5,758 bases of DNA, from positions 1-5,758 of the forward strand of contig JAAZHP010000073.1 of the NCBI GenBank assembly GCA_012510625.1. The letters run 5' to 3'. Of this stretch, positions 1 to 5,066 are shown one piece after another. This DNA is from Bacillota bacterium. GTDB taxonomy: Bacteria > Bacillota > Dethiobacteria > DTU022. The notes beneath the pieces were generated by a model. The model ran no database searches. It worked only from the letters and a program-made list of their open reading frames with translations, and had not been told where the DNA came from. Position numbers and translations under genes: made by a program. Position 1 is the stretch's first letter; the number at the start of each line of letters is the position of its first letter.

Positions 1-1274
1 ATCATCTTTTCATGGAGATAATTTGTCTCTCCGGCAGTCAAATCGGCTATGCCAAGGGCAAAATGATCGTGCAAAGTCCTTACGGCGGCGGCCAGGTCAG
101 GACGGCGGATTAAGAGCGAAATGGATATATTGGAATCTGCTGTTTGCAGGATGGAGATTCCCTTCTCATTCAGCGCGCGGACCACCCGCGCCATTACCCC
201 AGGGATGCCGCGCATGCCGAAGCCGATAACCGAAACCTTGGCGCAATCCTTTTCCACGCTAAAGTCGATTCCCAGCTCATTCAGCACCGCTGAGGCCCGG
301 GGCAGAGCCTCTTCTTTGATGGTGAATATCTTCCGGTTGGGAAAGACGCTGATTAGATCGATGCTGATACCCGCTCCGGCCAGGCTTTCAAAAAGCTTTA
401 TTTCCAGGTCCGGATCGGGCTGATTGAATTCTATAACCAGCTGCACAATATCAGCAGCATGGGCGATCCCGGTAACCACCCGCCGCGGGGTATGGGTAAA
501 ACCGGCAGCGGCAGTGTCATTATCCTGGATGCCGGAATTGATCAGGGTTCCGGAGCTCTCTTCGGTTAAGCTGCGCACAACCAGGTTAAGGTTGTATTTC
601 ATCGCCAGTTCAACAGCCGGCGGATGGATCACCCTGGATCCTTCGTAGACAAGCTGGCAGGCTTCGCTGTAGGTCATCTGGGAGATTACCCGCGCTTCCT
701 TTAAAATATGGGGGTCGGCTGTGGCAATACCGTTTACGTCGGTATAGAGCTCCACCAGCTCGGCCTGCAGCGCCGCTCCCAGGATCACCGCCGTGGTGTC
801 GCTGCCCCCCCGGCCCAGGGTGTTGATCTCTCCATCGGGGGTAAGCCCCTGGAAACCTGCCACCACGGCAACTTCGCCCCCCTGCAGGCAGCGCCTGATT
901 CGCTCCGGATTGCAGGCGACAACCCTGGCCTGGCCGTAGCAGCCGTCGGTGGTCAGGCCGGCCTGGTAACCGGTAAAAGCGCGGGCTTTTATTCCGGCTT
1001 TATGTAAAGTTGCCGCCATGACCACCGCGGCGATGATCTCACCGCAGTGCATGATCAGATCAAGCTCCCGCAGGGGAGCTTGAGGGAAAATGTTCTCTGC
1101 CAGCTTTTTTATGGTATCAGTAGCGTAGGGATCGCCGGCGCGGCCCATGGCCGAGACCACCGCCACGGGCTTGTAGCCGCCGGCCAGGGCCTGCCGGATA
1201 CGTCTTACGACGGCTTCGCGGACCCGCTCGTTGGCCGTGGAGGTGCCGCCAAATTTCTGCACAATTATATTCAT
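1..1274 (-). CDS. dapG: Aspartokinase I (DapG type), 3' end beyond the window
   Basis: Aspartate kinase phosphorylates L-aspartate with ATP, the first step towards diaminopimelate, lysine, threonine and methionine, in the cytoplasm. The reading frame stays open for 424 codons to the left edge. Visible motifs are KFGGTS (residues 7-12), SAMGRAGDPYATD (41-53), GRGGSDTT (154-161) and YTDVNGIATADP (177-188), then two C-terminal ACT regulatory domains (about 275-340 and 345-405) with GIAHAADIVQ and SILQTADSNIS. From memory these match Bacillus DapG, the diaminopimelate-sensitive isozyme, better than LysC; feedback by diaminopimelate is therefore inferred from the family. The ATG is preceded by GGGAGTT about 10 bases upstream and lies 32 bases after the asd stop, so the two are co-transcribed. 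Oddities: the usual VIHPRAV segment reads VIHPPAV (216-222), and at least 16 residues follow the point (LHDHFAL, 401-407) where DapG normally ends. Confidence 0.95.
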   Translation of the reverse strand, partial: MNIIVQKFGGTSTANERVREAVVRRIRQALAGGYKPVAVVSAMGRAGDPYATDTIKKLAENIFPQAPLRELDLIMHCGEIIAAVVMAATLHKAGIKARAFTGYQAGLTTDGCYGQARVVACNPERIRRCLQGGEVAVVAGFQGLTPDGEINTLGRGGSDTTAVILGAALQAELVELYTDVNGIATADPHILKEARVISQMTYSEACQLVYEGSRVIHPPAVELAMKYNLNLVVRSLTEESSGTLINSGIQDNDTAAAGFTHTPRRVVTGIAHAADIVQLVIEFNQPDPDLEIKLFESLAGAGISIDLISVFPNRKIFTIKEEALPRASAVLNELGIDFSVEKDCAKVSVIGFGMRGIPGVMARVVRALNEKGISILQTADSNISISLLIRRPDLAAAVRTLHDHFALGIADLTAGETNYLHEKM

Positions 1275-1283
1275 TTAGATTCC

Positions 1284-1290
1284 AACTCCC
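1284..1290 (-). promoter_or_regulatory. Ribosome binding site of dapG
   Basis: On the minus strand GGGAGTT precedes the dapG ATG by about 9-10 bases. It lies in the 32-base gap after asd and fixes the start at the ATG that leads directly into MNIIVQKFGGTS. No promoter or terminator is visible in the gap. Confidence 0.6.
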
Positions 1291-1306
1291 GTTAGCTTGA
1301 TGATAA

Positions 1307-2329
1307 CTACAGGAGCAGTTCGGCGATCTGAATGGAGTTGGTGGCGGCGCCTTTGCGGATATTGTCAGCCACTACCCAGAGATTGAGACCGCAAGGAACG
1401 GAGTGGTCAGCCCGGATCCGCCCGACAAAGACTTCGTCGCGCCCGCTGGCCTGAAGCGGCATCGGGTAGAGCAGGGCGGAGGGATCATCCATGACCGCCA
1501 TCCCGGGGGCTTTCCCCAGGATCTCCCGGGCTTCTTCCGGTGACAGGGGGGACTGCAGCTCCACGTTCAGGGCCATGGAGTGGCCGTTGATCACCGGCAC
1601 GCGCACTGTCGTTGCGGTTAAAGGCAGCTCGGGCAGGCTCATGATCTTTCTCGTCTCCCGGACCATCTTCATTTCTTCCTTGCTGTATCCGTTCTCTTCG
1701 AATACATCCAGCTGCGGAACCAGGTTGAAAGCCAGCTGGTAATTGCGGGCGGCGCCCTTGTGAGGGATGTATTCCGCAGTGATCTTTTCTCCGGCCAGGT
1801 ATGCCCGGCACTGCTCTTTAAGTTCATCTACCGCTTCTTTGCCGGCCCCGGAGACAGCCTGGTAGGTGGCCGCCACCACTCTTTTCAATCCGGCGGCCTG
1901 CTGCAGCGGCTGCAGGGCAACAACCATCTGGATGGTGGAGCAGTTTGGATTTGCGATGATGCCGCGGTGGTTATGAACCGCGCCGGGGTTTACTTCCGGT
2001 ATGATCAGGGGGACATCTTCATCCATCCGGAAGGCATTGCTGTTGTCGATGACAACGGCGCCGTGCCGCACAGCTTCCGCAGCCAGCTCCCTGCTGACCG
2101 CTTCACCGGCGCTGAAGAAAGCAAAATCTATTCCGGCAAAGGATTGGGGCAGGGCTTCCTCCACTGGGTATTCCCGGCCGCCCGCTTTGATCTTGAGGTC
2201 CTTGGAGCGGGCTGAAGCAAGCAGTTTCAGATCATCCATGGGGAAATTCCGCTCTAACAGAACATCGATCATGGTCTGGCCGACCATGCCCGTAGCGCCA
2301 ACTACCGCCACTTTGTATTTTTTCGCCAT
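1307..2329 (-). CDS. asd: Aspartate-semialdehyde dehydrogenase
   Basis: Asd reduces aspartyl-4-phosphate to aspartate-4-semialdehyde with NADPH, the branch-point metabolite for diaminopimelate/lysine, dipicolinate, threonine and methionine. It is cytoplasmic and normally a homodimer or tetramer. The 340-residue length is typical for the Gram-positive type. Seen in the sequence: the nucleotide-binding loop GATGMVGQTM (11-20), the active-site segment NPNCSTIQ (127-134) with catalytic Cys130, TYQAVSGAG (155-163) with the conserved Gln, VRVPVINGHS (242-251) with the likely catalytic His250, and the C-terminal helix DNIRKGAATNSIQ (322-334). The start ATG has a strong GGAGGAG site a few bases upstream. 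It is followed after 32 bases by dapG, the same order as the asd-dapG-dapA operon of Bacillus. The dipicolinate synthase genes that precede asd in Bacillus are absent here; a repeat-rich gap and a serpin gene lie upstream instead. Confidence 0.97.
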   Translation of the reverse strand: MAKKYKVAVVGATGMVGQTMIDVLLERNFPMDDLKLLASARSKDLKIKAGGREYPVEEALPQSFAGIDFAFFSAGEAVSRELAAEAVRHGAVVIDNSNAFRMDEDVPLIIPEVNPGAVHNHRGIIANPNCSTIQMVVALQPLQQAAGLKRVVAATYQAVSGAGKEAVDELKEQCRAYLAGEKITAEYIPHKGAARNYQLAFNLVPQLDVFEENGYSKEEMKMVRETRKIMSLPELPLTATTVRVPVINGHSMALNVELQSPLSPEEAREILGKAPGMAVMDDPSALLYPMPLQASGRDEVFVGRIRADHSVPCGLNLWVVADNIRKGAATNSIQIAELLL

Positions 2330-2334
2330 AACTT

Positions 2335-2341
2335 CTCCTCC
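2335..2341 (-). promoter_or_regulatory. Ribosome binding site of asd
   Basis: GGAGGAG on the minus strand sits 5 bases upstream of the ATG with its purine tract continuing (GAAG), an almost perfect Shine-Dalgarno sequence. It supports the 340-residue start. Confidence 0.75.
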
Positions 2342-2474
2342 GTTTCTGATATCTATTTTATGGATGAAGCAAGATTGCTGTTACCTGCATTAAGCTATTT
2401 TTTTATCGCCACAAACTCCTGGAAGTGGACTACATGAAACCAGGTGAAGCCTGGAGAGCAGGTAAATTGCCTGT

Positions 2475-2503
2475 ATTTTAACATGAACATTTCCTTCGGG
2501 CAA
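2475..2503 (-). promoter_or_regulatory. Likely asd-dapG promoter (extended -10)
   Basis: Read on the minus strand, TTGCCC (2503-2498) is followed by a 17-base spacer and TAAAAT (2480-2475), with TG one base upstream of the -10 box. This fits a vegetative sigma-A promoter with an extended -10. Transcription would begin near 2468, leaving a leader of about 140 bases before the asd ATG. The leader has small hairpins, including CCAGG/CCTGG (2440-2454) and CAGG/CCTG around 2460-2474. I recognise no known riboswitch or T-box in it. The promoter call is from pattern only. Confidence 0.5.
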
Positions 2504-2517
2504 GGGAAAACTCGCCT

Positions 2518-2550
2518 GTGGGACACCGGGGACGTACCTGTTTGTCCCAC
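2518..2550. repeat. GGGAC palindromic repeat, copy 1
   Basis: The unit begins GTGGGACA (2518-2525) and ends TGTCCCAC (2543-2550), a perfect 8-base inverted repeat, with the core GGGGACGTACCTGTT between. It matches copy 2 at 29 of 31 positions (2520-2550 against 2572-2602). Short dispersed palindromes of this GGGAC/GTCCC type are common in Clostridia and resemble REP elements mobilised by Y1 (REP-associated) transposases; that link is inferred. It lies directly upstream of the likely asd promoter. Confidence 0.75.
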
Positions 2551-2570
2551 TTTGAAGAGTAACACCAATT

Positions 2571-2602
2571 TGGGACACTAGGGACGTACCTGTTTGTCCC
2601 AC
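2571..2602. repeat. GGGAC palindromic repeat, copy 2
   Basis: This is a second copy of the element at 2518-2550, in the same orientation and 52 bases further on. It has the ends TGGGACA (2571-2577) and TGTCCCA (2595-2601). Only two adjacent positions differ from copy 1 (CG against TA, just after GGGACAC), and the identity continues into the shared CACTT that follows both. The 21-base gap between the copies has no similarity to the repeat. Confidence 0.75.
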
Positions 2603-2639
2603 TTGTTATGGGATTCAGAGGATATGTTTCTTCCAAAAG

Positions 2640-2848
2640 GTAGGGGCGACCCACCGGGTCGTCCCAAACCAATACCGGTAAACAAAACAGATACCGGGTT
2701 GAAAGGAAAACGCAGCTACCGATACAAGCAGCGGTAATCTCACTAGTGGGTTGCCCTTTTGGACAGCCCCGCGTTGATGGAAATATTGAACGCGAAAGTT
2801 GGCTACGATAAACGGGTCAGGTCTGGGCGGGGCATGCCCCGCCTCTAC
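2640..2848. mobile_element. MITE-like element with hairpin-forming inverted ends (candidate)
   Basis: The left end starts GTAGGGGCG and the right end, read on the minus strand, starts GTAGAGGCG. Each end runs at once into its own hairpin. On the left a 10-base stem (2643-2652 with 2656-2665, one G-T pair) has an ACC loop; on the right there is a perfect 18-base palindrome (2826-2843). The interior of about 160 bases has no gene. It carries a GGGTTGCCC/GGACAGCCC stem with a TTTT loop (2748-2769), the palindrome TACCGGTA (2673-2680) and a repeated ATACCGG (2672, 2691). No target-site duplication is evident. It could be one non-autonomous element or two separate REP-like palindromes in opposite orientation; the boundaries are inferred. 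Confidence 0.45.
2826..2843. repeat. Perfect 18-base palindrome GGCGGGGCATGCCCCGCC
   Basis: Both strands read identically across this site. It forms the inner part of the right end of the MITE-like unit and would fold into a very stable hairpin. It lies downstream of the serpin gene and could slow or stop transcription, but no T-run follows on the minus strand, so it is not a standard intrinsic terminator. Confidence 0.7.
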
Positions 2849-2869
2849 AATAGTCATCTTAAACGACTT

Positions 2870-2885
2870 TTGGGACAGTCCCCAA
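2870..2885. repeat. Short GGGACAGTCCC palindrome
   Basis: TTGGGACAGTCCCCAA contains the perfect palindrome GGGAC-A-GTCCC with TTGG/CCAA flanks (one extra C on the right). It shares the GGGACA/TGTCCC arm with the repeats at 2518-2602 and starts about 40 bases past the serpin stop codon. A terminator role is possible, but no T-run follows. Confidence 0.5.
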
Positions 2886-2924
2886 CAACGTTCATGGAGT
2901 TATTTTCTAAATTTCTCCGGGGAA

Positions 2925-4190
2925 CTACGGTTCGTTAACCGAGCCCAGGAAGAGAATGGCCCCGGTTTTATTATCGGTAATGGTGAAAAAGAAGGGCCGA
3001 TCGGCAATCATGCTGAAACGTTCGTTTTCCGGCTGAAAGGATGTCACCCGCATTTCCACCGAGGTAACCGCCGCCGCTTCGGTCCCTTTTTCATTTACGT
3101 CAATGTATGTTTTATGTTTAACCTCGCTGATATACAGTTCCGGCGGGACGGAGCGCATTCCGCTGAAATCGGCGCGCTGCGGATCAAAAGCGATCTCCAT
3201 CCCCAGCTTTTCCAGGGTCTCTTTCAAAGAAGTCTCGTATTCGAACCTGAACCGGGGCAGCCCGATCTCGCCTTCCATCTCTTTGAAAGAAAGCTGCCAG
3301 GCGGCCCAGTTATCCGGGGTCAGCTTCTCGAAAAAGTCCTCCAGGGAGCTCTCCCGGGCCGGCAGGTAAACGTCCATGCTTATCCGCCTGTTTTTCCCGT
3401 AGGGAATGCTGACCGCTTCGAAACCTTTGCCGCGGAAATAGCGGTAGCTGCCTTCCCGCAACATCACCGGATGCTCCTTCTTCTTCCCCTCCGGCAGTTC
3501 AAAGGGTATTTCCCGGGTCATATTTGGATTGAATTCATTAGACCAGGAACCGTGGAAATAGATGGCATTGATCAGAAACATAACCGTGAGGGGATCGATA
3601 GGCCCTTCCACTATTCCGGCAATTTTACCCCTGGTCTGCTTCTTCACCCAGTCATTGATCGCCTGGACGGATTCGGGAAGGTTAAAATCGAGCTCGCGGA
3701 TCTCGGCATCAAAGTAATCGCGGTTGCGCTGCAGGAAATCTTCATTGAAAGATAATCCCAGGCGCGACCAGAGGGAATTGGCTACGGCCAGCTCCACCTC
3801 GGGGTCGGGGTTCTGGAGGATGGTCTTCAGATCGGCAAAGGCCCGGTTGATCCCGGCAAGATCCATACCCTGCAGCTGCAGCGCCTCCATCATCGCCTCG
3901 AAGGTCTCTCCGGAGGCCCCGTTTGCGGTCATGGCCAGGGCCATGGAGATGCTGGCCGGCGAGATAAAGATATTCTCACCGGGATCTTTCTCACAGAGAG
4001 CGCGGAAGATATTAAATCCAAAGGCTGTGTTTCCCGCAACCAGCCTCTCATCGACATGGTCGGCCGGTTCGGCAAAGACTTCCTTCGAGCGAAAGCCAAG
4101 CTGATCCATTACGTTACAACCTCCCAGCAGCAGCGGGATAGCAGCCATAAGAAATAGCATAGCCACAATAGACATGCGCCGAAGATGCAT
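2925..4190 (-). CDS. Serpin family protease inhibitor, predicted lipoprotein
   Basis: Serpins trap target proteases by a suicide mechanism: the reactive centre loop is cut and inserts into a beta sheet. The 421 residues comprise a lipoprotein signal peptide (basic MHLRR, hydrophobic 7-22, lipobox LGGC with Cys25), a short linker, and a full serpin domain from about 50. Seen: NIFISPASISMALAM (73-87), NAIYFHGSW (208-216), the hinge EKGTEAAAVT (367-376), and the serpin signature MIADRPFFFTI (394-404). Counting 17 residues from hinge Glu367, and aligning the Pro that follows with antithrombin, puts P1-P1' at Thr383-Ser384. The Ala-rich hinge suggests a working inhibitor rather than a non-inhibitory relative. 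It would sit on the outer face of the membrane. AAAGGAG lies 10 bases before the ATG. The gene follows the RseC-like gene by about 105 bases on the same strand, with no clear promoter of its own. Confidence 0.95.
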   Translation of the reverse strand: MHLRRMSIVAMLFLMAAIPLLLGGCNVMDQLGFRSKEVFAEPADHVDERLVAGNTAFGFNIFRALCEKDPGENIFISPASISMALAMTANGASGETFEAMMEALQLQGMDLAGINRAFADLKTILQNPDPEVELAVANSLWSRLGLSFNEDFLQRNRDYFDAEIRELDFNLPESVQAINDWVKKQTRGKIAGIVEGPIDPLTVMFLINAIYFHGSWSNEFNPNMTREIPFELPEGKKKEHPVMLREGSYRYFRGKGFEAVSIPYGKNRRISMDVYLPARESSLEDFFEKLTPDNWAAWQLSFKEMEGEIGLPRFRFEYETSLKETLEKLGMEIAFDPQRADFSGMRSVPPELYISEVKHKTYIDVNEKGTEAAAVTSVEMRVTSFQPENERFSMIADRPFFFTITDNKTGAILFLGSVNEP

Positions 4191-4200
4191 AAAAAATCAT

Positions 4201-4207
4201 CTCCTTT
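4201..4207 (-). promoter_or_regulatory. Ribosome binding site of the serpin gene
   Basis: AAAGGAG on the minus strand lies 10 bases from the ATG at 4190. It supports that start over the next ATG five codons in (Met6), and it keeps the basic N-terminus needed for a lipoprotein signal peptide. Confidence 0.65.
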
Positions 4208-4295
4208 GAAGATTGTCTTCTCATCATAAAGACTGCCATTCCAGCAGGTTGGTTCCCAATTCTTTCAATTACATTGGAGAAGATTTATTAATCGC

Positions 4296-4760
4296 TCAAT
4301 TTTCCGCTTCGGCAGGAGAGCCCTCTTCCTGGCCCAGCGCGGTTATCACCGGCCGGTAGCGGCCGCTCTTCTTGACGCGGCGGTCCCAGAGGCTAATTCC
4401 GCTAAAAATAAGCGCCATCAAGAGCAGGCCTGCGCCTGCTGCAACCAGTTCCCTGGTGCTTTCCCAGCCGAAGACGGAGGCGAATTTCAACCCCAAAAAA
4501 ATCCCTGCCACCAGCCCGGCCAGGGGCACAAGATAGAGCATAAAGGCAATAAAAAGGGCCTGCCTGTCGTCCATCTCCACTATTACGCTCTGCCCTCTCC
4601 GGGCCCTGATGGGGTTCGAGGCTTCCACGTAATGTTCCCGCCTGTCTTCGGCGCCGAGAAGGCCGCCGCAGCGCCCGCAGTTTTTACAGGATAGGTGGCG
4701 CCGCAGTCGCACTATCGCCGTCTCGCCTTTATCTTCTATAACCGTTCCGATTCGTTCCAC
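4296..4760 (-). CDS. RseC/MucC-family membrane protein (SoxR-reducing system RseC-like)
   Basis: In E. coli and Pseudomonas, RseC/MucC proteins take part in SoxR reduction or sigma-E control; the role of Gram-positive members is less clear, so no precise function is claimed. Residue numbers are from the first possible GTG (4769). Seen: an N-terminal cytoplasmic domain opening ERIGTVIEDKGETAIV, a CKNCGRC cluster (Cys28, 31, 34) that could bind metal or an Fe-S cluster, two membrane helices (about 72-94 and 107-127), and a basic, then acidic, C-terminal tail. The length of about 155 fits the family. Start choice: the frame could open at GTG 4769 or 4766, but the only Shine-Dalgarno match, GGAG (4772-4769), overlaps the first of these and lies 8 bases before GTG 4760, giving a 154-residue protein starting ERIGTV. 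It is transcribed towards the serpin gene and may be co-transcribed with it. Confidence 0.85.
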   Translation of the reverse strand: MERIGTVIEDKGETAIVRLRRHLSCKNCGRCGGLLGAEDRREHYVEASNPIRARRGQSVIVEMDDRQALFIAFMLYLVPLAGLVAGIFLGLKFASVFGWESTRELVAAGAGLLLMALIFSGISLWDRRVKKSGRYRPVITALGQEEGSPAEAEN

Positions 4761-4768
4761 CGGCACCA

Positions 4769-4772
4769 CTCC
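4769..4772 (-). promoter_or_regulatory. Ribosome binding site deciding the RseC-like start
   Basis: GGAG on the minus strand overlaps the most upstream GTG (4769) and so cannot serve it. It is 8 bases from the in-frame GTG at 4760, the preferred start. An ATG at 4783 is out of frame and meets a stop after two codons. Confidence 0.5.
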
Positions 4773-4796
4773 AGTTATTTCATCTCTGTTGAAACT

Positions 4797-4825
4797 ATTT
4801 TAACACGGTTCACCCTGGATGCAAA
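4797..4825 (-). promoter_or_regulatory. Likely promoter of the RseC-like/serpin unit
   Basis: On the minus strand TTTGCA (4825-4820), a 17-base spacer and TAAAAT (4802-4797) with an extended TG at 4805-4804 form a sigma-A-type promoter. Transcription would start near 4790, about 20 bases before the GGAG site. The design (TG-T-TAAAAT, 17-base spacer) is the same as the likely asd promoter. Confidence 0.55.
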
Positions 4826-4842
4826 ACGGTCGCAAAAGAAAC

Positions 4843-4877
4843 TGGGCTTGCCCCAAAAAAATAGACACTTTAAATGG
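4843..4877 (+). mobile_element. Solo IS3/IS150-like terminal inverted repeat (remnant, candidate)
   Basis: The stretch begins TGGGCTTGCCCCAAAAA and continues ATAGACACTTTAAATGG. From memory this resembles the IS150-group ends of the IS3 family, which begin TGxxCTGxCCCCAAAAA and then have a GACA block. No partner end and no transposase frame are visible to the right within the window. It marks the exact point where GC-rich DNA gives way to AT-rich DNA, which suits an old insertion boundary. It might instead be chance similarity. Confidence 0.35.
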
Positions 4878-4925
4878 AAAGATACCCTTTGATTCCATAG
4901 TAGACATACTTTCACCTACTAAAGT

Positions 4926-4954
4926 TTGACAACATAACCCAAATGTTGTATTTA
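4926..4954 (+). promoter_or_regulatory. Promoter of the caspase-like secreted protein gene
   Basis: A perfect TTGACA -35 box (4926-4931) is followed by a 17-base spacer and a weaker -10, TATTTA (4949-4954). A better hexamer, TAAAAT (4956-4961), is too far away (24 bases). Transcription would begin near 4961. The spacer is almost filled by an inverted repeat (4929-4949), so the promoter is probably regulated. Confidence 0.5.
4929..4949. promoter_or_regulatory. Operator-like dyad 1 between -35 and -10
   Basis: ACAACAT (4929-4935) and ATGTTGT (4943-4949) form a perfect 7-base inverted repeat around a 7-base centre. It overlaps the end of the -35 box and reaches the first base of the -10 box, a position where a bound repressor would block RNA polymerase. 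The binding protein is unknown. Confidence 0.45.
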
Positions 4955-4970
4955 TTAAAATTAGATAGAC

Positions 4971-4988
4971 AACACAAAATTTTGTGTT
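4971..4988. promoter_or_regulatory. Operator-like dyad 2, perfect 18-base palindrome
   Basis: AACACAAAATTTTGTGTT is a perfect 18-base palindrome just downstream of the expected transcription start and about 20 bases before the ribosome site. Its left flank GACAACAC repeats the GACAACAT of dyad 1, and the two centres are about 40 bases apart, close to four helical turns. It is AT-rich with no T-run after the stem, so an operator is more likely than a terminator. Confidence 0.5.
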
Positions 4989-5009
4989 TAGCGGTGGTAA
5001 TTATTTTAC

Positions 5010-5017
5010 AAAGGAGG
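5010..5017 (+). promoter_or_regulatory. Strong ribosome binding site with a displaced start
   Basis: AAAGGAGG is a near-ideal Shine-Dalgarno sequence. The ATG that follows (5020) is only two bases away and opens a five-codon frame, MTSAI then TAA. The long downstream frame that encodes the signal peptide is offset by one base. The site therefore most likely belongs to the downstream gene, whose start has been damaged. Confidence 0.65.
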
Positions 5018-5066
5018 CAATGACTTCAGCAATTTAATAAAAATTGTATTTCTCTGTATTCTCGTC

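Noticed and set aside
23..1295. Several plus-strand frames over the left end
   Set aside because: They are antisense to dapG, which has an unbroken frame with aspartokinase motifs throughout.
1485..2393. Frames on both strands within asd
   Set aside because: They are shadows of asd; Asd motifs run from its first to last residues in one frame.
2330..2470. Lysine riboswitch or T-box ahead of asd
   Set aside because: None of the conserved core sequences of either is recognisable in the leader.
2518..2602. CRISPR array
   Set aside because: Only two copies, each with internal inverted ends, a single 21-base gap, and no cas gene nearby.
2390..2857. Small minus-strand frames of 64-80 codons
   Set aside because: They are made of the palindromic repeats and the MITE-like unit, with no ribosome site and no family resemblance.
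2799..3755. Plus-strand open frame of 318 codons
   Set aside because: It lies antisense across the C-terminal two thirds of the serpin gene and its protein resembles no family; the serpin frame carries all the family motifs.
4215..4233. GTCTT/AAGAC inverted repeat before the serpin gene
   Set aside because: A five-base stem with a nine-base loop and no T-run; too weak to call a terminator or operator.
4844..4861. Intrinsic terminator from GGGCTTGCCC next to an A-run
   Set aside because: The A-run follows the stem on the plus strand, and on the minus strand the T-run precedes the stem, so neither direction gives stem then T-run. The IS-like end explains it better.
4695..4892. Plus-strand frame of 65 codons
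   Set aside because: It overlaps the start and promoter of the RseC-like gene on the opposite strand and shows no protein features.
4874..4900. Eight-codon frame starting ATGGAAAGATACC inside the IS-like end
   Set aside because: It stops after eight codons with no ribosome site; at most a trace of a lost transposase frame.
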